Notes under the pieces: generated by a model
Told to the model about the DNA's origin: nothing
Seen by the model: the letters and a program-made list of their open reading frames with translations, nothing else
The model's database searches: none
Made by a program: the position numbers and the translations under genes
Source of the DNA: Prorocentrum cordatum
Lineage: Eukaryota > Sar > Dinophyceae > Prorocentrales > Prorocentraceae
Reading direction: 5' to 3'
Length of the DNA stretch: 32,877 nucleotides
NCBI GenBank assembly: GCA_963575745.1
Contig: CAUYUJ010004965.1
Span: 32,501 to 65,377 of the forward strand
Part shown: piece after piece, positions 25,273 to 32,877 of the stretch
Position numbering within the stretch: position 1 is the stretch's first letter
Layout of the letters: the number at the start of each line of letters is the position of its first letter

Positions 25273-28200
25273 GGGAATGTGACTTGCATGGGAGACAAAG
25301 CTTGGGAGTATTTGTGTTCTCAGTCCAAGTCTCACGACTACCTGGCGGTTGTGGAGTCTCACGTTCGGTCTGGTGACGTTGCCAAGTGGACAGCTAAAGC
25401 TCGTGGGCGGGCACTCAAGCTGTTCACCAACGGAGCGAGGCCCAAGTCGAAGAAGGTCAGCGCCTCCCAGGAGGAGCGGGCCAACGAGGGAGGCGAGTGG
25501 CTCTTGACCAAGAACCACCGACCTGTCCAAGCCCTGGACGCTGCGCGAGCGGCCAAGGGGCTCAGGGCAGATAGAGGGGGCATGTTCGACGGTTTCCTGC
25601 CATGCCAACTGCACATGAGCGGCTTCTCAATCATCTTGTGTATGGTATACGGTCACTCTGGCGTAGGTTTTGGTCAGGCTAACACGGCGCGTTTCCGCAG
25701 GATAGGAAGTCTTCTCGCCACACTTCAGTTGCCATGGATTGCAATAAGAGACTGGAACTTGTCTCCCCCAGATTTGTCTAGGACAGGTTTTTTGGAGAGG
25801 ATCGGAGGGACAATTCTTCGGTCCAATATCGAGTACACTTGCACGCCCACGAATAGCGAGCACAAGCCGTCGCACTTAGATTATGTGACATGTTCGGAGG
25901 CTGCAAAACCTTACATCAGAGGCCTCACTGCAGTTGTTGACGTTCCGTGGAAGCCCCATGTAGGCCTCTCTTTGGGACTCGTTGCCCAAGGGTCTCAGCT
26001 TTACACTAGATATCTTGATTTACCCCCTCGGCTGCCCTCGGTCCCCAGGCCACAGCAGCAGCCAGTTGAGGGGTCCAAGAGCAGCATAGCCAAGGCACAG
26101 CTTCGCGTTTGTAAACAAGCAGCTCGCCAGCGTAGGCACGACAAAATTCGTGAATGGTCCCCTGTTTCTGAGAAGCAAAATGAAGAGTGCAACAGCGAGA
26201 CAGCGTCAGCAGCCCAGGTTCCCCTCAGCGAAGCTACTACAGGTAGCGGCGGCGCCGAGGATGGTGATGACCTGGGCTTCGAGTCGGAAGACGACCCGTG
26301 GGCCGACGAGCCCAACTTCGGCTTCGACCCGACGCTCTCTTTTGCTGCTGCCTCCTCTCCGTTTCAGTTTCAGTCAGACAGTCAGTCATACAGTCAAGTC
26401 AAGAGCCCTGAACCCACTAGCCCCGATTCGAAGCCCAGGGAGACATCATCCTCAGCGGAGAGTCCAGAGAGCGGTTCGGTTTCAAACGGGCAGCCTGGTC
26501 GAGACGAGAGCGAGCCACCATGCACTAGCGAGGTTGAGCCCCCCGTCCCTTTCGAGGTTGCCGAGAGTCTCTGGAGGGAACAAAGGAGCGCCATCGGCTT
26601 CGTCCCATCGGGGGCTCACCCCCCTGATGATGCTGTTGCTGCCCCCGTAGCCTTTCGTGTTGGCTCAAGCCATTGTGATTTCATCAGCGGCCTGCACGCC
26701 GCATGGGCGCGTACCTTGGAGCGCACCCTGGCCGCCCACCATTCTCAGGTCCCTCTTGGACGAGCACGAGCTGATTCGCCCAAGTTTCGCACTGATGTTG
26801 TTCTGGAGGCGACGCCAGCCAGAGTCAGTGCCCTTCGTGACGTCATCAGCGGTTGGTGGACACGAGCACACACAGTTATTTCTCAATATCGTGGGCACCG
26901 ACATCGAGGTAATGGAGAGAAGCAGCAGGCCACCCTTGTAGCAGCAGGAGTCGATTTGCGAGCTTCAGCCCCCGAGCAGGGGCACAAGTGTATCAGGCCA
27001 GGAGATCAATTTTCATGGAGTCAATGGTTGCAGATGCTTGGCACCCTTCGAGATTGTGGCGAGGACAAGCTGCGCGACGCAGCTACTCAAAGCGAGCTTG
27101 TTGCGAGGAGGAGCCAGGCACGAGCCATCAATCAGTCAATTGCAGAGCTTCGTGAATGGATGGAGACGCAGGCGGCAGTATCTTGTTTGCATCGAGCGAC
27201 CAAGGAGCAGCCATCAGCACCAGTTGTCTTGGAACAGGAAGGGCACACCATTTTACATCCCAAGGACATCTTGGACGCGAAGAGGCTGCACTGGGAGAAG
27301 ATCTGGAGTCCACCTCAGCAGGATTCCCAGGGCGAGCTCGAGGGCATCTTCGAGCAGATTCGCGAGCGTGTTCAAGAGGAGCGGTTGCCAGATCTCACCG
27401 CTGGGGATTTAAAGTACGCGGGCAGACAGCTCAAGCCTAACGCCGCCATGGGTGTCGACAGGTTGTCTGCATGCGACCTGGATCGTCTTCCCCTCGTCGC
27501 TCTCGACGAGCTGGCGGCGATCTTGAACACGTGCGAAATCTTCCAGTGCTGGCCACATCAGTTATTGCTGACCATCGGCACCCTCTTGCCCAAGAAGGTC
27601 ACGGGCGATAGGGTGATCGGCTTGCTCCCTCACATCTCGCGCCTCTGGTCCAAGGCCAGGGAACCGTGGGTGCAGAGCTGGGCCGAGGAATGCGAGGCGC
27701 CGTGGGACGCGGCGATCAAGGGGAACGCTGCCATCCAGGAAGCGTTCCTCCGTGTGGTGGACGAGGAGCTAGCGGCCCGCCTGGGCGTGGCCCATGGCCA
27801 CGGGCTGCTGGACATTGCCAGTTTTTACGACCCGATAGGGTGGAAGAGGCTAGCAGTGGCGGCGCTGCGCTTGGGATTTCCTCCCGAGATCCTCGGCCTC
27901 GAGCTCCTCATGTGCATGGCGACGAGGTGCCTGAGACAATCAGGCGCCTACTCGGCTCCCGTTTCACCTACACGTTCGATTGTGCAGGGGTTGCGAGCAG
28001 GCACAAGGTTTGCGAAGATCATCACTTTTTTTCATCGTGCAGCGGATTACGTCTACTCGCATTGGTGTTTCACACCGCCTGTGGATAGATGATTTGAGTC
28101 AGGTTGCTCGTGGTTCCCGTCGAGCTGTCGTTTCTCATCTTTCGGCTTGTCTCATCACGACGTTTGAGCAGATGGAGGAGCACGGCTTGACCATAGCCAC

Positions 28201-30510
28201 CAAGAGTGTTGTGATTTGTTCGAAGCTGGCAGATGCACGGTCCATTGTGCGACGAGTCCGACGGCACGGTTATCATGTTCGAGCGGCAGCGCAGGCAGCG
28301 TACTTGGGTGGCGATTTCGGAGGCGGTCACTCTCACGCTCGTGCTGTTCGGGTTGGTAGAGATCAGAAGCATAAGCGAATGCATCGTAAGGTTGCGCAGT
28401 ATGCACGCACAGCTCGCAGGTACAAGCTGACCTCGAAGCTGGAGCAGCAGGGGGCGCTGGCGACAGGGGCCTACGGGCACCAGCTGCATGGCGTGTTCGG
28501 CCGACGCTTGCAGACCATGCGATCCTACATGTGCGAGGCGGTTGCTCCACGGCTTTCAGGGCGATGCAGCACCACCCTCTTGGACCTGATCGCCCCTGGT
28601 CGGGATCCTGTCATGAAGATGCCGAGGGAGTGCCTTCAGTTGTGGCTGCGCTGCTGGACGTCGGAGCCGCCCATGCGAGCGGGCGTCGCCCGCACCTGGA
28701 GTGGCTTGGCGCAGCAGCTGCGCGCCGTCCCCGCAACCCAGCGCAGCAGACAGATTCGAGGGCCGCAGTCCGCGGTCATATGTTACCTCCTACAGGAGGG
28801 GTGGAACCCCATCGGACCAGCTGCGTGGGAGCTTCCAGCCGTTGACGGCGAGGGAGGCTGGGAGTTCGACGTGGACAAGCTGACGGGGGTTCCATCTCTG
28901 GACGTCCCGAAGGCCTTCCTGCAGGAGTTCGACTCCACGGTTCAGTCTCGGCTGTGGCGTGAGGCGTCCCAGCACTTCGATGGCGAGGGCTCGCAGTTCG
29001 GCGTCTGCAACATGTCGTACCGCACCCTCCTCCAGCAGCTACGCGACGGGCCCAACGGGGCCAAGTTGTTCGGGATCATGCTGGCTGCTGCAGCAGGCGC
29101 CGCCTGGCCGCGCACGAGGCGACCGGAGCGGACTAAGGCCCCCATTTCGTCGCTGTGCGCTCGCTGCCAGACCGAGCAGGAGGATAGCTTTCCTCGTTGT
29201 TGGGGAGTTTGTTCTGGCAGGAACCCGCACCCCATCTGCGACATGAGCGATGAGTGGCTGACGAAGGCCATGGTCCAGCATCAAGCTGAGCCATGCTTCT
29301 GGCTGCGGGGGCTCATCCCCGCCGAATGGGTTCGAGTTGCACCACCGCAAGCCCAGGAGTGCTGGCACGTGTTTGGGATCGACGCCTTCGAGCCCGAGGT
29401 CCTGGGAGGTGGAAGCCTCCACGATCCCATCTACATTTTCGGGGATGCGAGCGGCGGCGAGGACACTCGTGATCCTCGGCTTCGAAAGGTCGGAGTCGCT
29501 CTCGCTGTCCCCGATCGCCTCGACGATAGTATGACCATCAGCAAAGCTCTTTGGGGAGGACTGCCTGGCGAGAGGCAGGCCGTTGCACGTGGCGAGCTGT
29601 GCGCTCTGCTCGTAGCGTGCCGAGGAGCATCAGGACATTTCATCTATATATATATATATATATATCACCGATAATGCTAATGTGTGAAGGTTGGCACGCA
29701 GGCAAACCTTTCTCCCCCGATGGCGAGGACGGAGATATTTGGTATGCAATAGGTATCGAGCTTCGCCGTCGGCCGTCCATCCAGTGCTGTGTGATATTTG
29801 TATACTCTCATCTTGAGGCCAAAGATATAGTTGCTGGCCGCGCTCCCCCCCTGCTAGTCGCAGGAAATACTATTGTAGATCACCTTGCGGGGGTAGGAGC
29901 TAGCCTGTGTAGAGTTTCAGAGGCTGATCGGGCCCGAGTGGCCCAGGTCGAGCATATGGCTTACTGGGTTCGGATGGGGATCCTTGTAAGTACTCTGCAG
30001 ACTCTAGAGGCCGAGCAGAACCTGTCTAGTGAGGGGCCCAAGAGAGGCCGCTGTCGGCACCCAGTAGTTAGACCTCCTGCCCCTCGAATCTGTTCTGCGC
30101 TTTCCTCTCAACATAGGCTGTCTGAGAAAGGTAACTCGTGTCTTGAATGCAAGGGGTCATCCTCCCAGGCTGTTCGTCGAACCTGGCTGGATTCGCCTTG
30201 CTTTTCTCTGCGTTCGGTGGATGGTGTAATTTATGATCTCCCCCACGGGCGTCGGGTGCACATATGTGGGGGATGGGCTCATAGTAGTCACCAGCTGAAG
30301 CATCATTCTTTTTTGGGAATTTGGTTCTGTGGCAGATGCGGCGGGTATGCCGCCCAGCAACTCGCGTCCCTGGGAGGCGAGTGCACGGGTCCTGCCACAG
30401 GCAATCGCGTTCAATGTTTAAAGAATATCTCTGAAGGGAAGTGGCCCAAAGCCTACAGCTCATCCGAGAAGGCCAAGAGAGCCAAGTCCAGTCGAGATTC
30501 TGAAGGGTAA
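25273..30510 (+). pseudogene. LINE ORF2: endonuclease, reverse transcriptase, RNase H, Cys/His tail (frameshifted)
   Basis: The frame opens after TGA 25272, with ATG at 25288. Endonuclease: E in VVESHV, D155 and N157 in RDWN (usually GDWN), D198-Y199 in HLDYV, and H224 in KPHVGL, for target-site nicking. A long acidic Ser/Pro-rich linker follows (about 26060-26560). Reverse transcriptase: LKPNAAMGVDRL, motif A DIASFYDPIGW with D842, and motif B QGLRAGTRFAK. The frame then breaks near 28080, and motif C WIDDL (Asp at 28088 and 28091) is in the next frame. RNase H has D (29444) in FGDASGG, E (29594) in RGELCALL, D (29670) in TDNANV and D (29878) in NTIVDHLAG, spread over three frames around the (TA)n tract. 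The C-terminus has CLEC, then a His-rich segment, FCGRCGG and a final Cys. The stop is at 30508-30510. This copy cannot make an intact protein. Confidence 0.8.
29645..29665. repeat. (TA)n microsatellite within the LINE RNase H coding region
   Basis: About ten TA units lie between GGACATTTCATC and TCACCGATAATGC. In frame they encode alternating Ile-Tyr directly before the conserved TDNANV segment. Changes in unit number alter the reading frame. Confidence 0.95.
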
Positions 30511-30556
30511 TAGCCCACGTTCAGTCAGCGTGTCCCGACACAGTCGCAATATCCGT

Positions 30557-30775
30557 AACTCCGTAACTCCTCATCCTGCTTCTCCTGCTCCTCCTTCTCC
30601 TCCTCATCCTCCTCCTCCTCCTCCTCCTCCTCCTCCTCCTCTTCCTCCTCCTCCTCTCCTCCTCCTCCGCCTCTTCCTCCTCCTCCTCCTCCTCCTCCTC
30701 CTCCTCCTCCTCCTCCTCCTCGTCCTCCTCCTCCTCCTCCTCCTCCTCCTCCTCCTCCTCCTCCTTCCTCCTCTC
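30557..30775. repeat. (TCC)n microsatellite after the LINE
   Basis: About 220 bp of TCC/CTC with a few CAT, CTT, CGC and CGT interruptions. It starts about 50 bp after the LINE stop codon. It gives Pro, Leu, Ser (plus) or Glu, Gly, Arg (minus) frames, none of them annotated. Confidence 0.95.
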
Positions 30776-30837
30776 CTTCACGCTCGGACAGGCTAGGGTC
30801 GTTAGATTTGAAGAGCAGACCTCCTGGCCCGACCACC

Positions 30838-31066
30838 CTGCATACCGCGGGCGCCAGATCCCCAAGTCCACCGACTAGCCCCCGAGGCGCCCGCCTCGCG
30901 CCGACACGGCCATCCTTCTGCACACCGCGGCCGCCAGATCCCCAAGTTCGCCGAGCATCCCTCGACACGCCCGCCTCGCGCCGACACGGCCATTATTCTG
31001 CATATCGCGGCCGCCAGATCCCCCAGTCCACCGAGAATACCCGATCACGCCCGCCTCGCGCCGACG
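30838..31066. repeat. 80-bp tandem repeat, 2.9 copies
   Basis: The marker CGCCAGATCCCCAAG occurs at 30852, 30932 and 31012 (the last as CGCCAGATCCCCCAG), exactly 80 bp apart. The shared blocks ACGCCCGCCTCGCGCCGACA and TTCTGCA follow. It is GC-rich and stops sharply at GACGATGAGC, where composition becomes AT-rich. Confidence 0.95.
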
Positions 31067-32804
31067 ATGAGCATGACAGAGCCTGACAGAACTGAGCACG
31101 ACAAAGCATGATAGAGCGGAGCATCACATAATGTAGAATGACAGAACAGAGCATAACACAACGCAGCATCACATAACAGAGCTTGTTATAGCTATACTAT
31201 AGCAAAGCAAAGCATGCTACGACAGAGCGGATCATGCAGAACACACCGTAATATCACACATCATAGCAGAACCGAGTATGACAATGCATGCAACAACAAA
31301 GCGGATCATACATAACATAGCACAGCACACCACATCACAACATAACATGACATCGCATACCATGACATGCCATAACATGACATCTCACACCGTAACTATC
31401 ATTATTCCACGTACCATGACAACAATTGCGGTGCCAGCGCGTGGCATGACATGCTGTTACATATCAAAACACAGCATCGCACAGCAACACTACATAAAAG
31501 AGCATGTGAGAACATGCTGGGTCATAACAGTCCACAACACACCATAACAACACATGGTATGACAGATCTGACCACACACATAGCATAGCAGTACATTCCC
31601 AGCATAACAGAGCATCGGCTCATGACCTAGCATATCATGATATAACATAACACGGTATAAACGAACGTAACAGAACGGAACACAACATTACATACATGAC
31701 AGAACATAGCACAACATGGCACAGCATTGCACAACCTAGCATATCATAACATGACAAAACATGTCATGACAGCGCGCGGTATTAAATTATACTGCATACA
31801 GATCAAAACACAACAAAGCAGTGCATAGAACAAAAAGTCATGGCGCAACGGAGCAGGAAGAAACGCAGCATCGATCATAATTTGACATAACAACGCGAAG
31901 ACTGCGACCAACGTACTGGAACATGAAAGAATTGAGGACACTGCAGCGAAATGCCTTGACAGAAGCAACCGTAGCATAACATACTGAACATCGCGCTCAC
32001 CACACAAATAGCATGCTGTAGTACAACCTAACGAAAAAGATCATGCCATAACACGGTGCCACAGGGCAGAGCATAACAACATAGATCACTGCGCATTGTG
32101 ACAGAAGCGAACACAACAGAGCATATTCTAATTTGAAGAAAAACATAGGTGATTAGGGATATTACAGCATGGTACATTGCACTACAATGTAGTCAGGCGC
32201 GACGTTCGCGCCGAGGTCAGGCTGGCCACAGGAGCAAACAGGCGCAGCAACGAACGATCGGACTACGTTTTTATCGTGTTAGGCGTCACGACGTCACGCC
32301 GGCCCGTTTAAAACAGAACAGTCATACTAGAGCACAACATGATATAACACCACTTCAGCAGAATATATCGCATAGAGCACGCCAAAACCCACATACTATA
32401 GCACATTGGCTGTACTACTGCTACGCCCACGTCGACGAGTTAGCTATAATATGATGGGAAACTTCATGGGATAGGTATGTCATAGCTAAACATGTCATAA
32501 TACTAGGGTTGACTTTAACCGTGAGGCAAAACAATACGTAAAAAACATACGCAAACACTATACGTAGAAACTGAGACAACAACAACACGAACCAAGCACA
32601 CGTAAAACAATACGTAACCACAACACGTAAACACAACACGTAACACAAAAAACACGTAAACACAACACGTAAAAGCACGTACAAGCACGTAAATCACAAC
32701 ACTAAACACAGCACGTAAAAAACAGCACTTTAAAAAACAACACGCAAAAAAAATAAGTAAGCAACAAACGGTAAAACACGACGTACGACCCGTACGAGGA
32801 GCAG
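31067..32804. repeat. degenerate CATAACA-like simple-sequence region, AT-richer
   Basis: About 1.7 kb dominated by short words such as AACATAACA, AGCATGACA, CATAGCA and ACAACA, without a fixed period. From about 32525 to 32760 the word AACACGTAA recurs many times. Strand asymmetry is strong: the plus strand is rich in A and C and poor in T outside CAT. A less repetitive island lies at about 32185-32300 (GTCAGGCGCGACG...TTTTATCG). No frame shows protein-like composition, and no RNA gene was recognised. Confidence 0.75.
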
Positions 32805-32877
32805 GGAGGTGGAGGAGGAGGCGGAGGAGGAGGCGGAGAGGGAGGAGGAGGAGGAGGAGGAGGAGGAGGAGGAGGAG
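32805..32877. repeat. (GGA)n microsatellite at the window edge
   Basis: GAGGTGGAGGAGGAGGCGGA grades into pure GGA to the last base, so the tract is cut by the window end. Confidence 0.9.

Larger units (their letters stand above)
23901..30560 (+). mobile_element. LINE-type (non-LTR) retrotransposon, near full length, decayed
   Basis: The plus strand encodes, in order, a zinc-ribbon/coiled-coil protein, an AP-type endonuclease, a reverse transcriptase, an RNase H and a C-terminal Cys/His region. This order is typical of APE-type LINEs with RNase H. No LTRs or integrase are present. At least five frame breaks were seen: near 24445, 25270, 28080, 29645-29670 and 29683. The 5' limit is uncertain (the first plausible ATG is 23901). 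The 3' limit lies between the stop at 30510 and the (TCC)n tract at 30557, which may be its tail or its insertion target. No target-site duplication was identified. Confidence 0.85.

Noticed and set aside
32149-32709. Small frames in the AT-richer end region, some with hydrophobic Val/Phe/Leu/Tyr runs
   Set aside because: They arise from the complement of AACACGTAA-type repeats and are not credible membrane proteins.

Overview
This window looks like repeat-rich, gene-poor nuclear DNA of a dinoflagellate. The signs are long GC-rich stretches with no ordinary gene, many micro- and minisatellites, a Ty1/copia-type retrotransposon and LINE-type retroelements whose accessory Cys/His motifs I associate with dinoflagellate repeats, and a degenerate spliced-leader-like motif in the copia LTR. 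Species cannot be told. I see no prokaryotic features, no rRNA or tRNA genes, and no host gene that I can name.

Layout. 1-840: GC-rich, with a GGA-type tract. 847-1577 (-): a broken protein-coding sequence of unknown function. 1578-4140: nothing recognised apart from a short AT microsatellite. 4150-4573: a ~168-bp tandem repeat. 4645-6290: an 89-bp minisatellite with a 671-bp higher-order period. 6590-7790 (-): a broken LINE endonuclease fragment. 8258-8370, 10204-10270 and 22264-22360 (-): three copies of a dispersed repeat, each running into pyrimidine-rich simple sequence. 8518-9078: a 73-bp minisatellite. 9079-10066: a GAGGCT-type array. 10391-11110: an (AGG)n tract and a (CTC)n tract in inverted arrangement. 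11392-20795 (-): the copia element. 21171-21394: a 112-bp duplication. 21795-22235: a GAT/GAC tract. 22680-23900: very GC-rich DNA with (CTC)n. 23901-30510 (+): a nearly full-length LINE-type element. 30557-30775: (TCC)n. 30838-31066: an 80-bp repeat. 31067-32800: an AT-richer, degenerate CATAACA-like region. 32805-32877: a GGA tract at the window edge.

The centrepiece is the copia element. It has two 181-bp LTRs differing at one base and a 2731-codon open frame. That frame holds a Gag zinc knuckle, an aspartic protease motif (DTAAG), a cytosine-methyltransferase-like domain (LELFSA, SPPC, EHP), an HHCC plus DD35E integrase, and a copia-type RT (VADAKNAF, EVDD). RNase H follows in two further frames. 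The frame starts inside the last bases of the 5' LTR, so the primer binding site lies within codons, and the last pol frame ends inside the 3' LTR. In the middle, a 314-codon ORF in the +1 frame carries a recognisable Cys/His motif, while the long frame there reads as arbitrary low-complexity residues.

The LINE on the + strand encodes a zinc-ribbon/coiled-coil ORF1-like protein, then an AP-type endonuclease, RT, RNase H and a C-terminal Cys/His region. It is broken by several frameshifts, one of them at a (TA)n microsatellite inside the RNase H coding sequence. All calls are by eye from motifs; no similarity search was run.
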